From an uncultured Psychrobacter sp. (GTDB lineage: Bacteria; Pseudomonadota; Gammaproteobacteria; Pseudomonadales; Moraxellaceae), in NCBI RefSeq assembly GCF_947495825.1, contig NZ_CANMAH010000002.1, forward strand, positions 248,001-312,000: 64,000 bases of DNA. Direction: 5' to 3'. Positions within the stretch are counted from its first letter, which is position 1. Each line of letters begins with the position of its first letter. Shown piece by piece: positions 1 to 9,861 of the stretch. A program made the translations under genes and the position numbers. The notes under the pieces were generated by a model that saw nothing but the letters and a program-made list of their open reading frames with translations, made no database searches and had not been told where the DNA came from.

Positions 1-1037
<1,037 letters not shown>

Positions 1038-1106
1038 TCAAGATGCCGATATGATAACAATTTTGCGGGTTACTCGGATATAATTTTGCAGAAAATCAGG
1101 ACGATT

Positions 1107-1164
1107 AAAAAAGGCAAACAACGCAACCATTGATATGTTATCTACGCTGCATTGTTTGCCTTTT
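1107..1164 (-). terminator. Intrinsic terminator after zipA
   Basis: A 17-bp stem with one mismatch: AAAAGGCAAACAACGCA pairs with TGCATTGTTTGCCTTTT (right arm 1148-1164). On the minus strand the stem is followed by a U run. It lies between the zipA stop and the ligA start and suggests that the two genes are not simply cotranscribed. Confidence 0.75.
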
Positions 1165-1201
1165 AGAATACAGTTAGTACTGCTGTTAACTTTTGTCTTT
1201 A

Positions 1202-2221
1202 CTAAATTTCATAGTCGCGAACTTGATTACGTAGCTGTTGTTTATATTCAGGAGTAATCGGTTCGTTGTTTTCATCAAGTATCAGCGCGTTTAAATCATC
1301 CGCCATCATATAAGCAATGCTCATCATACTATCAAAGCTGCGCAGCGCTTGTGGATGCGGTAGGGACAAAAACACTACTACACCATTATAAGTGTTGGTC
1401 GCCACGCTATGCGGATCAAACGGCGCGATACCACTGTCTGTGATACCCATCATACTAAACCAAAGCATGCCAGTACCATCTTTTTGCTCATAACGATGAA
1501 ACATGTTCATCGCCCCAAAGCGTAGGCCATACTTGTCGATTAGAGTCAACAAATCACGCCCGCGTATAATCTCTACCGGGCGATCACGGTACTGGCGCGG
1601 CAATATAGTGATGTTGATATTGTCTTTGGCATTAATAAGTGGGCCATTTTGCGCTTCATCGACAGGCTCTAATAAATGCTGATCAAGTATCGGGCTATTG
1701 TCATCAAAGCTTGGCTCTTCGGCCGTATCGATCACTGGCATCAAGCTATCAGTCGCTGACATAAGGCTAGAAAACGCATCAGGCTCTTGCTCACTACCAC
1801 CTTGCATGTAGCCAGCTACTTCTGCAAACTCAGCATTGTCTGCGCGTTGCTGCTCAGCTTGCCAGCGCGCATAGTCCTCATCATCTTTATTATCGACATT
1901 GGCTCCGGTCTCACCGCGACCCTTGGTCAATTGAGCGTCAATATTGGTATGAGTCTCGGTTAACGGCTCGTCTTCGATAACCGCATCGAGATAATCACGA
2001 TTGGGCGCAATGGTAGTCTCGCCGGCGACCGTGTCATCAAAGTCTGGCTGATCGACAATATTGCGCTCGTGACGCGGTATGATGGGAATACCATTTTTAT
2101 CATAATTGACTGCCGCGGCCTCCGTACTATTACGACGCTTGAAGCTACGAATGACCATAAACAGGCCTGCAAGCACGATAAATGCAGCAATGGCAATCAA
2201 GATAAACTGAATAGCGGTCAT
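1202..2221 (-). CDS. zipA: Cell division protein ZipA
   Basis: Membrane tether of the FtsZ ring. The 339-residue protein has the ZipA layout. An N-terminal membrane helix at residues 3-25 (IQFILIAIAAFIVLAGLFMV) is followed by a basic RSFKRR stretch. Residues 30-190 are a long, acidic, probably disordered linker. The C-terminal FtsZ-binding domain from about residue 200 includes LRFGAMNMFHRY, GMLWFSMMGI and the closing MADDLNALILDENN. The start is supported by AGGACAT upstream of the ATG. It sits downstream of smc and before ligA, the usual Moraxellaceae order. The linker diverges freely between species, so the call rests on the two ends. Confidence 0.93.
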   Translation of the reverse strand: MTAIQFILIAIAAFIVLAGLFMVIRSFKRRNSTEAAAVNYDKNGIPIIPRHERNIVDQPDFDDTVAGETTIAPNRDYLDAVIEDEPLTETHTNIDAQLTKGRGETGANVDNKDDEDYARWQAEQQRADNAEFAEVAGYMQGGSEQEPDAFSSLMSATDSLMPVIDTAEEPSFDDNSPILDQHLLEPVDEAQNGPLINAKDNINITILPRQYRDRPVEIIRGRDLLTLIDKYGLRFGAMNMFHRYEQKDGTGMLWFSMMGITDSGIAPFDPHSVATNTYNGVVVFLSLPHPQALRSFDSMMSIAYMMADDLNALILDENNEPITPEYKQQLRNQVRDYEI

Positions 2222-2437
2222 GAGAGATATGTCCTAATAACTATGATAAAAGGGAATACACAAAATAGAATAAATAGCAATAGTCTAGCATGGCTGACTA
2301 AACTCGTCACCATATAGTAATTGTTTATAGCCAGCTCAACATAGTGGCACTACGTTGTAATCTTGGCTCTAACTATAATACTAGAGTCTGTATAAAACTC
2401 GATATCGATTATCAATTCTTAACACTAATTACCAATA

Positions 2438-5400
2438 CTAGCCATCAATGTAGCTGACAGCCTCGTTAAGCGAGACACTGACCAAGGTAGAAATACCAGC
2501 ATTTGGCATAGTAATGCCTTTAAGCTCATCAGCGATCTGCATCGCTAGCTTGTTATGACTGATAAAGATAAACTGCAAATCGTCTGCTAACTCATGAATG
2601 AGGCTAGTAAAACGACCAACATTGGCATCATCAAGCGGCGCATCTACCTCATCTAGCACACAAAATGGCGCGGGATGCTGCTTAAAGATAGCAAAGATAA
2701 GACTGAGCGCGGTTAGGGTTTTTTCGCCACCTGAGAGTACCGCAAGGCGGCTATTACGCTTGCCTTTTGGCTGCGCCATCAAGGTCAGCCCTGCTCGCCA
2801 CTGCTCTGACTTAGGTGTGTTTGCTGGCAAATCCTCTAAATTTAAGGTCAAGCTTGCTTGACCGCCGCCAAAGACTTTGGCAAATAAATTGGCAAGCTCG
2901 GTATTGACCGCCTCTAACGTCTCGATAAATAAAGTCTTGGTGGTCTCATCGATAGAGGCAATTGCCTCGCTCAATGTCTCCATACTGGCGGTGATATCAG
3001 CGGTCTGCTGCGCAAGTGGCTCTAAGCGCTCATTAACCTCTGCTAGCTCTGCCACGGCGGCTGAATTGACCGCGCCAATTTTGCTGATTTGCTGCTCAAG
3101 CTTGGACTTTTCGCGCTCAAGCTCAGCGATTTTATCAGGGCGCACGCGGCGATCATGGGCGATAAAGTCCGCCAATAAGTTTGAGACACTCACCGTCTGC
3201 TGTGACAACTCTTTATCTGCTTTATATTTATGACTCACACTATAATAATCTTCTAGCGCCTCTTGCGTATGACGACTGGCATCATCCAAGCGTGCCACGC
3301 TCAATGCCAGTTCGGTGGCAAGATGAGCAAGCTTGCTCTGCTGAGTCTGCAGTGTCTGCTGTAGATTATCTAATGCTGCCTGCTGCTGGTTATATTCTTC
3401 TTTTAGCGCCGTCAATGTCGTTTCGCGTTCTGCCAGTAGCAATTGCTGCTCATCGCGCGTTTTTTGTACTGTCTGCAATGCTGTTTGCAGCGCTGGCAGT
3501 TTATTTTGCTGCTGCTCATGCTGCGCCTTTAGGCTTTGCTCGCTTTGTAGCGACTTATCATATTGCTCACCCGCCCGTTTTAGACTACTGCTACTGTGCT
3601 CAAGGCGCATCTCGCTTTGTTGCACACGCAGCTGTAGTGCTTGCCACGCCTCCTCATCTGCTTGCTGACGGCGTTGCTGCTCACTGCGCTCGGCCTGCAA
3701 TTGCTGACTCAAGGTCCGAGCATCCGCTATTTGTGGCGTTAGCGCCACTATCTCGCTTTTAATATGCTGCTGTTCATGATTGAGAGTCTGTTGTTCTTGC
3801 TCAAGCTCCTGCTGCTCTTGCTCAAGGGCTGCTTTGTCGGCAGTTAGGCGCTCGCTGTCCGCTTGCAGGCGCTCAGCGGTAGCGCGCTGGGTGGTAAGCT
3901 GCTGCTGACAATTGTGTCTATCACGCGTCAGTTGCTCAGCTTGCGCGCGCGCCTCATCTAAGCCAATCGTCAACGTATCATAGTTGCGTTGGTTATTAGC
4001 AATGGCTTTTCGCTGCTCTTCTATTTTATCTTCAAGCCCATCAAGCAGCTCTTCTAATGTTTGCAGACGCTCGCGCTGCTGTAGGCGCTGCGTCAAAAAT
4101 CGACTATTGCTGTCGTTTTGACCATCTTGCGCGCCCATAAGCTTGCTAAGATTTATCGTACCTTGACGACTGATAAGCCAGCCATCAGACGTTAACAAAA
4201 TAGCCGATGATGGTAGGGCTTTTAATATATCTGCCAGCGCATCGACGGTCTGATTATTCGTTGTAAGCTCTGCGATATATAGATAGCACTGCTGCCAAAG
4301 CGCTAATTTAGGTGCAGCTACCAGCTCTGATAAAGGCAGTACCTTATCAGTCAAAGTATCCGGTAATGCGCTAACAAATGGCTTTTCGTTTACATTATTT
4401 TGCTTAGCAGATAGCCACAAGCTATGACCAGTTTCTATTGACGAATTGTCCTGTTTATTAATCTGTTCGTTTTGCGCATTCTGATAAGTAAACAAATCCC
4501 TTAAATTATACTCAAGCACTTGCCATAAGCTACTCGCTTTTTGCACGTCGCCGTTAATTTTTTCATTACTTGATTGTTTAGAAGCCAGCACATGACTATC
4601 GAGCCATAGTGCTAACACCTTATCGAGCAGCTCAGCATGCTGCTTGCCTACTGCGCTAAGCTCAATCTGCTCGCGCAAGGTGGTAATGGCTAAGTCGTTA
4701 TCGTTATTTACTACTTGATTTTCTAAATCAGTTTTTACTACATCGGTGGTTTTTACATTAGCAGACTGTTGTGATTTTGGCGTAGGTTTTGGATGTAATA
4801 TCTGGTGCAAAGTGTCGTATTCACTAGCCAATACCGCATGACGTTTTTCATCCTCGCTAAGCGCGCGCTGCTGCTTATGTAAAAGCTGCTGCAGCTTATG
4901 CGCTTGCGGTTGCAGCTCGGAGAGGCGCTCATCGACGCTGTCTTGTTGGCGCTCGATCTGTTGTAGCTGTTTATTCAGCTCAGCAATGTGCGACGCTAAG
5001 GTCTGCTCTTGTCTATCTGTGCCATGCGTAAGAGCCGCATCGGCCTTAGCAGATAATGACTGCTGTAGCTGCTGCCAGAGATTTTGCCAGTTTTGCTGGC
5101 GACGCTGCCATTTCTCATAATTTTGCTGCTGGCGTTTTTGCGCTTGGCTATTGATCGCTTGCTGCTGCTCGAGCGCGCGATGATTGTCTTGCAATCGTGA
5201 TAGCTGGTTTTGCGCGTCATGATAAGCGCGCTGTAATGGCCGCTCGTCACGTTTATGCGTCTCACGTTTACTCGCTACCTCATCGAGCTGGGGCCGCAAT
5301 GCTTCTAGCGTATGTTGCTGCTCAGCTTGCTCAGCTTTTAAGCGCTCAATCTCATCAATGGCTTGCTGGCGCTGCTGCGCTAAGCTGTTCAGTTGCTGCT

Positions 5401-6361
5401 CGATGACGGTTAACTGTGATTTGGCATCACTAAGCTGATGTTCGGCATGCTGGTAGCTTAGCTGCTGCTGATAATGACTGCTTTGCGCATCGTCTTTGAG
5501 CCACTGTTCTTGATTGATATGTGCGGCAAGCTTATCTTGCTTGGCTTTTAGCGTATCATAGCTCGCTTGCACGGCAGCGACCTCATTAGCGCTACGCTCA
5601 TGGGCGATTTTTTGCTGCTGCTGGCTATGCTTGGCCTGATACAGCTGCTGAATGGCCAGCTGCTGCTGGATATCGGCCAGCGTCAGTGCCAGCTCTTCAT
5701 AACGCTCAGCGCTAGCCGCTTGCTTGGACAGGCGCTTTTGTTGGCTTGCCAGCTCGCTTTGCATGTCATGCAGACGCGCCAGATTATCTTGGGTTTTTTC
5801 AAGCTTTTTTTGTGTCTCTATTCTGCGCGCTTGATAACGTGAGACGCCAGCCGCCTCTTCGATAAACTCACGCAGCTGCAGCGGACTCGACTCGACAATA
5901 CGCCCAATCATGCCCTGCTCAATCACCGCATAGCTACGCGCCCCAAGTCCAGTACCCAAAAACACATCGACCACATCACGGCGGCGCGCGCGCGTGCCAT
6001 TGATAAAGTAATCTGAGCGTCCCTCTTTATTGACCTGACGGCGCACAGACAGCTCATGATACAGGTTCAATTCATGGCGAATACCAGTCTGCTCGTCTTG
6101 GGTATGCTCAAAGGTCAGCTCGACACTGGCAACACTTTTGGCAGATTTATCTTGCGTACCGGCAAAGATAACATCGCTCATCGCCCCGCCGCGTAACTGC
6201 TTAGCTGAGGTCTCACCCAGCACCCAGCGAATGGCATCGATGACGTTGGATTTGCCGCAGCCATTTGGCCCGACAATGGCGGTGATACCATGACGAAAGG
6301 TAAAAGTCGTAGGATTGGCAAAGGATTTAAAGCCTGCCAGCTTAAGAGATTTTAGGCGCAT
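2438..6361 (-). CDS. smc: Chromosome segregation ATPase SMC
   Basis: Structural maintenance of chromosomes protein, the ATPase of the SMC-ScpAB condensin that compacts and individualises sister chromosomes. The 1307-residue protein starts MRLKSLKLAGFKSFANPT and has Walker A GPNGCGKSN at residues 31-39. The arms (about 170-500 and 740-1150) are very rich in Gln, Glu and Arg and read as antiparallel coiled coil. The hinge lies between them and contains DGWLISRQGTINL. The C-terminal head has the signature LSGGEKTLTALSL and Walker B FCVLDEVDAPLDD. It is longer than the roughly 1150-1200 residues usual for bacterial SMC; the excess sits in polar, Asn/Ser-rich segments around residues 510-640. scpA and scpB are not in the window. 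Confidence 0.96.
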   Translation of the reverse strand: MRLKSLKLAGFKSFANPTTFTFRHGITAIVGPNGCGKSNVIDAIRWVLGETSAKQLRGGAMSDVIFAGTQDKSAKSVASVELTFEHTQDEQTGIRHELNLYHELSVRRQVNKEGRSDYFINGTRARRRDVVDVFLGTGLGARSYAVIEQGMIGRIVESSPLQLREFIEEAAGVSRYQARRIETQKKLEKTQDNLARLHDMQSELASQQKRLSKQAASAERYEELALTLADIQQQLAIQQLYQAKHSQQQQKIAHERSANEVAAVQASYDTLKAKQDKLAAHINQEQWLKDDAQSSHYQQQLSYQHAEHQLSDAKSQLTVIEQQLNSLAQQRQQAIDEIERLKAEQAEQQHTLEALRPQLDEVASKRETHKRDERPLQRAYHDAQNQLSRLQDNHRALEQQQAINSQAQKRQQQNYEKWQRRQQNWQNLWQQLQQSLSAKADAALTHGTDRQEQTLASHIAELNKQLQQIERQQDSVDERLSELQPQAHKLQQLLHKQQRALSEDEKRHAVLASEYDTLHQILHPKPTPKSQQSANVKTTDVVKTDLENQVVNNDNDLAITTLREQIELSAVGKQHAELLDKVLALWLDSHVLASKQSSNEKINGDVQKASSLWQVLEYNLRDLFTYQNAQNEQINKQDNSSIETGHSLWLSAKQNNVNEKPFVSALPDTLTDKVLPLSELVAAPKLALWQQCYLYIAELTTNNQTVDALADILKALPSSAILLTSDGWLISRQGTINLSKLMGAQDGQNDSNSRFLTQRLQQRERLQTLEELLDGLEDKIEEQRKAIANNQRNYDTLTIGLDEARAQAEQLTRDRHNCQQQLTTQRATAERLQADSERLTADKAALEQEQQELEQEQQTLNHEQQHIKSEIVALTPQIADARTLSQQLQAERSEQQRRQQADEEAWQALQLRVQQSEMRLEHSSSSLKRAGEQYDKSLQSEQSLKAQHEQQQNKLPALQTALQTVQKTRDEQQLLLAERETTLTALKEEYNQQQAALDNLQQTLQTQQSKLAHLATELALSVARLDDASRHTQEALEDYYSVSHKYKADKELSQQTVSVSNLLADFIAHDRRVRPDKIAELEREKSKLEQQISKIGAVNSAAVAELAEVNERLEPLAQQTADITASMETLSEAIASIDETTKTLFIETLEAVNTELANLFAKVFGGGQASLTLNLEDLPANTPKSEQWRAGLTLMAQPKGKRNSRLAVLSGGEKTLTALSLIFAIFKQHPAPFCVLDEVDAPLDDANVGRFTSLIHELADDLQFIFISHNKLAMQIADELKGITMPNAGISTLVSVSLNEAVSYIDG

Positions 6362-6500
6362 GAAGAATCAATGAACTTAACAAAAACAGGCGGCTATTCT
6401 ACCGCAAATGATGACGAGTTTTTAGACTTTGTACGGGATGCTATAATAAGGCTTAAAATAATAATGATTCCTCTAAGCACTAAAAATTAAGGGCATTAAA

Positions 6501-6800
6501 ATGACTGATTATAATCCGCAAGAATTACAACAAAAATATGAGCAGTGGTGCGAGCTATATCGCCAGCAAATTGAGGCGCAGCAGCAGTTCTTAAAAGCTG
6601 AAGCATTGCAAAATGAGTTGAAAGACTACTATCTAAATCCGCAATGGATGGCAGATCGTGAAGCGGATCTGCCCATTGAACACTCAGGTAAAGAGCACTC
6701 AATCTTTAGTGAAGATGCGCTGTGGAGTATGCTCACCGACCATGATGAATTAGCAAGAAAGTGGATGCGTTTGGGGCTAGATGCGATTGATAGGAAGTGA
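6501..6800 (+). CDS. DUF4298 family small protein
   Basis: A 99-residue soluble protein of unknown function. It matches my recollection of DUF4298: an N-terminal helical segment (ELQQKYEQWCELYRQQIEAQ), a central YYLNPQWMADREADLP and a C-terminal SEDALWSMLTDHDELARKWM helix. The ATG is preceded by AAGGGC at good spacing. It is divergent from smc (139 bp between the starts), so the two share a promoter region. Its stop lies only 8 bp from the convergent transporter gene's stop, leaving no room for a terminator between them. No catalytic motif is visible. Confidence 0.8.
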   Translation: MTDYNPQELQQKYEQWCELYRQQIEAQQQFLKAEALQNELKDYYLNPQWMADREADLPIEHSGKEHSIFSEDALWSMLTDHDELARKWMRLGLDAIDRK

Positions 6801-6808
6801 ACCTTAGC

Positions 6809-7615
6809 CTAAATTACCCCAATCCCACTAAGCAACAGCTGCCCACCGGCAAATAACAACAACACGCCAAAAGCACGCTTGAGCACAAGTGCTGGCAACA
6901 CATGGGCAAGCTTGGCACCGACTTTTGCCATAGCGAAGCTAACGACTGAAATACATATAAAGCCTGTAACATGGACAAAGCCTATTGTGCCTTTAGGCAA
7001 ATTGACCACGTCTTGTCCGAACCATGCAAATCCCGCTGCGCCAGCTAATGCAATCGGTAGACCACAAGCGGCTGAAGTGCCGACCGCTTGCTTCATCGGT
7101 AGCCCTGCCCAATTTAAAAACGGTACGGTCAAGCTACCACCGCCGATGCCAAAGATAGACGACGCCATACCAATCCCTGTACCCGCGCCAAACTGCACGC
7201 CAGCGGGCGGTAATGGCTTACCAAGCTGTTCTTTGTTAGAAAAGAACAACATCTTTAATGCCACCAATAAAGCACCAACACCGATAATAGCTTGCAATAC
7301 CTTACCGTCAATCAAATCCGCAATACCTGCACCGACAAGGCTTCCGATGACCAAACCTAGCGCCATCTTGCGCCATACTTCCCAGCGCACGCCGCCACGC
7401 TTATTATGCGCTGTCAATGAGCTAATAGAAGTCACAACAATGGTCGCAAGCGAGGTACCAACCGCCAAATGAGTAACCACTTCAGGAGGAAAATCATAGG
7501 CTGTAAAAATCCATACCAAGGCGGGCACGATAATCATGCCGCCGCCTACCCCAAACAAGCCTGCACTGACCCCTGCAAATGCACCTGCAATGACAAACCA
7601 CACATATAACATCAT
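6809..7615 (-). CDS. TauE/SafE (TSUP) family sulfite/organosulfur exporter
   Basis: Inner-membrane permease of 268 residues with about eight predicted helices. It has the two TSUP repeats: the first starts GVSAGLFGVGGGMIIVPAL (residues about 15-33), and the second has MASSIFGIGGGSLTVPFLNW near residue 150. This G-F/I-G-V-GGG...VP signature is typical of TauE/SafE. Members export sulfite, sulfoacetate or similar anions, or have unknown substrates; nothing nearby names one here. ATG at 7615 (or 7612) follows AAAGG. It is divergent from birA. Confidence 0.88.
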   Translation of the reverse strand: MMLYVWFVIAGAFAGVSAGLFGVGGGMIIVPALVWIFTAYDFPPEVVTHLAVGTSLATIVVTSISSLTAHNKRGGVRWEVWRKMALGLVIGSLVGAGIADLIDGKVLQAIIGVGALLVALKMLFFSNKEQLGKPLPPAGVQFGAGTGIGMASSIFGIGGGSLTVPFLNWAGLPMKQAVGTSAACGLPIALAGAAGFAWFGQDVVNLPKGTIGFVHVTGFICISVVSFAMAKVGAKLAHVLPALVLKRAFGVLLLFAGGQLLLSGIGVI

Positions 7616-7939
7616 CGAATCAGCCTTTTATTTTGCTTGTTTTTGAGTTTTTTATCTTGCTTGTTTGTCTGCTTACTTAACCAAACGTTTTATAATTAAG
7701 CCATTTTAAAACGTTACAGTGCGATTAGAATATCTACTTGTAACATATAAGCTGCGCAGCCAGTCCAGCACAAAAATGCATCTATTTTATTTAGGGTTAT
7801 ATATTTTAGGCTGTTTATTTAGAGTTGGCTTCATTATATTTGCCAAACCATTAACCGATCTTTATGCTGTTTGTCTTATACTGTTTATTGTCGATAAATA
7901 CCCAGTATATCAAAGATTATCCATGCGACCTTAACCACA
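7616..7939. other. Intergenic region between divergent TSUP gene and birA
   Basis: A 324-bp AT-rich stretch that must hold the promoters for both flanking genes. TTGCTTGTTT occurs twice within about 40 bp near 7634-7664. An open frame at 7719-7934 has no visible ribosome-binding site and no recognisable motif, and I do not call it a gene. No strong hairpin is seen. Confidence 0.4.
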
Positions 7940-8899
7940 GTGACCAAATTTATGCCGTCATCAGCCAACACTTCCGTTTATTTATCTGAGCTTACACATC
8001 GTCATGTGACCAGTAGCGCGTCTACCAATAGCGAGCTAATACAAAGTGTCCAAGATGGCACACTAAACGCCATTCAATTGCATCTGTTAACGGCTGAGAC
8101 CCAAAGCGCAGGACGCGGACAACGAGGACGCTCATGGCAATCACCGCGCGGTAATGTCTATCTGTCTTTATACCATCCAGTGTATACACCCATCAGCGGT
8201 TTGTTATCATTAATCATTGGCGTCGAGCTGGCAAAAATGCCCATTATCCAAATGTTAAATGAGCAGCTGCGCGCACAAGGTTTAACTCCTATTGGCGTCA
8301 AATGGGCCAATGACTTGGGGTTTTATCAAAGCTCACCTAAATCAGATAAAGCTGAACCCGATACGCAAATTATTCAATTTAATAAGCTTGCTGGTATTTT
8401 AATTGAACCAGTGTGGAAGGCTGGAAAATTGGTCGGTGTGGTTATGGGCGTTGGCCTTAATGTACAAGCTGCACCAAAGCTAACCGTGCAGACTTGCGAA
8501 GGCATGAGCTATCAGGCAATTAGCCTACAAGATATTTATGGAATGCTGGAATCAGATACTAATAATGATACCAACGATGTAAGTCTACCAACCTTACAAG
8601 CGCTTTATCAACAAATGAGCAAAGCCCTGATAGCAGCGATGACGCGCTTTGAGCACTTCGATATAGAAAAACCAACTGGTCATACCTACTATCTAGACAG
8701 CTTTTTGCAAGAGTTTACGACGATGGATGCTCTGACAGGTCTACGTTTACGTGTGACTCAAGACCATGATGATAAAGCGCATGTGGTTACTGGGCGTGCT
8801 TGTAGTATCGATACAAACGGCTGTTTGCAATTGCGCCAAGATAACGGTAAGATTTCTGCGCTTTTTACTGGTCGTATTGATGTAATTCGTGAGGCTTAA
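7940..8899 (+). CDS. birA: Biotin-[acetyl-CoA-carboxylase] ligase BirA, short form
   Basis: Makes biotinyl-5'-AMP and attaches biotin to the lysine of biotin carboxyl carrier domains. The 319-residue protein has the ligase signature SAGRGQRGRSWQSPRGNVY at residues 55-73 and GVKWANDL with the substrate lysine near residue 114. LAGILIE and GVVMGVGLNV follow, then a C-terminal SH3-like tail. It lacks the N-terminal winged helix of E. coli BirA, so it should be an enzyme without repressor function. GTG at 7940 and ATG at 7952 are both possible starts. A likely client, the biotinyl domain of LiuD, is encoded about 3.5 kb away. It is followed by coaX, a common pairing. Confidence 0.94.
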   Translation: MTKFMPSSANTSVYLSELTHRHVTSSASTNSELIQSVQDGTLNAIQLHLLTAETQSAGRGQRGRSWQSPRGNVYLSLYHPVYTPISGLLSLIIGVELAKMPIIQMLNEQLRAQGLTPIGVKWANDLGFYQSSPKSDKAEPDTQIIQFNKLAGILIEPVWKAGKLVGVVMGVGLNVQAAPKLTVQTCEGMSYQAISLQDIYGMLESDTNNDTNDVSLPTLQALYQQMSKALIAAMTRFEHFDIEKPTGHTYYLDSFLQEFTTMDALTGLRLRVTQDHDDKAHVVTGRACSIDTNGCLQLRQDNGKISALFTGRIDVIREA

Positions 8900-8905
8900 A
8901 CCATA

Positions 8906-9013
8906 TATAGTCAAGGAATTTTAAAATCGCTACAAGGCGACCGACCGCAGATAGTACACTAAGTACATCTAGGGCGGGTAACACCGTAGCGGTTTAAAAG
9001 TGCTCCGACTATA
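8906..9013. repeat. MITE-like intergenic inverted-repeat element (TATAGTC ends)
   Basis: A 108-bp element filling most of the birA-coaX gap. The first 28 bp (from TATAGTCAAGG) and the reverse complement of the last 28 bp (from TATAGTCGGAG) agree at about 21 positions. The centre holds GCAGATAGTACACTAAGTAC. Two other intergenic elements in this window have the same TATAGTC...GACTATA ends (12199-12345, 57107-57228). From memory, Psychrobacter genomes carry many such copies. There is no coding capacity, so it would need a transposase supplied in trans. Confidence 0.65.
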
Positions 9014-9043
9014 CTTAACGAGCACCATATAAAGGGATTTTTT

Positions 9044-9772
9044 ATGCTCTGGTTAGATCTTGGAAACACCCGTCTCAAATACTGGCTCACCGATGACATC
9101 GGACAGATAGTCACGCACGATGCCAAGCAGCATTTGCAAGCGCCTGCCGAATTACTCATGGGTCTCACCGATCGCTTTGAGCGATATGCGCCTGACTTTA
9201 TTGGTATCTCATCCGTGCTTGGTGATGAGCTGAATGTAAAAGTTTCAGAGACTCTGAGCCGCTTAAACATCCCTTTTGAGTTTGTCCATGTCGATGCCGC
9301 GCACCCATTGATGCGTAGCGACTATAATGATCAGCAGCTCGGCTGTGATCGCTGGCTACAGATGCTGGGCGCAGTCGATAAGAAAAAACGTCAGTGCGTA
9401 ATAGGTTGCGGTACAGCGGTGACGATTGATTTGATTGATCACGCTGAACATTTAGGTGGTTATATTTTTCCCAGTATTTATCTGCAACGTGAGTCGTTGT
9501 TTTCTGGTACCAAGCAAATCACCATCTCTAACGGTACGTTTGATAGTGTCAGCCAAGGCATCACCACACAAGATGCAGTCCATCGCGGGATATTATTATC
9601 CATCGTTGGTGCTATCAACGAGATTAGCCATCGTCATCCCAACTTTGAAGTCATTATGACGGGTGGCGATGCCGCCATCATCGCCCAACATGTCAATCGC
9701 CCGGTACGCCTGCGCGATGATTTATTGTTAAATGGTCTAGCACGCTATTTTGATCATAGCAAACAGATATAG
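9044..9772 (+). CDS. coaX: Type III pantothenate kinase CoaX
   Basis: Phosphorylates pantothenate, the first step of coenzyme A synthesis. The 242-residue protein has the type III (ASKHA fold) features: phosphate-1 loop MLWLDLGNTRLKYW at the N-terminus, LGCDRWLQMLGA near residue 100, GCGTAVTIDLI near 126 and GGYIFPSIYLQRESL. The adenosine-region MTGGDAA lies near residue 204. ATG 9044 follows AAAGGG. It stands after birA, separated by a small inverted-repeat element, and ends at a strong bidirectional terminator. No type I CoaA gene is seen in the window. Confidence 0.95.
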   Translation: MLWLDLGNTRLKYWLTDDIGQIVTHDAKQHLQAPAELLMGLTDRFERYAPDFIGISSVLGDELNVKVSETLSRLNIPFEFVHVDAAHPLMRSDYNDQQLGCDRWLQMLGAVDKKKRQCVIGCGTAVTIDLIDHAEHLGGYIFPSIYLQRESLFSGTKQITISNGTFDSVSQGITTQDAVHRGILLSIVGAINEISHRHPNFEVIMTGGDAAIIAQHVNRPVRLRDDLLLNGLARYFDHSKQI

Positions 9773-9802
9773 CAATTTTCATGACTTTATAAAATTAGCA
9801 TA

Positions 9803-9837
9803 AAAAAAGCAGTACGTCTTAAGCGTACTGCTTTTTT
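9803..9837. terminator. Bidirectional intrinsic terminator, coaX / liuA
   Basis: Perfect 14-bp stem: AAAAAAGCAGTACG pairs with CGTACTGCTTTTTT over a short loop containing CTTAAG. Runs of A on the left and T on the right let it serve both convergent units: coaX on the plus strand and the leucine-catabolism cluster on the minus strand. Confidence 0.9.
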
Positions 9838-9861
9838 GGTTTAATGTGAAAGTAAGTGTTT

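Noticed and set aside
3181..3762. 193-codon plus-strand frame inside smc
   Set aside because: Antisense shadow of the repetitive, Gln-rich SMC coiled coil; the SMC frame is clearly the coding one.
6879..7472. 197-codon plus-strand frame opposite the TSUP transporter
   Set aside because: Antisense shadow of a well-recognised membrane protein.
7719..7934. 71-codon open frame upstream of birA with hydrophobic content
   Set aside because: No ribosome-binding site and no recognisable motif; AT-rich chance frame in a promoter region.
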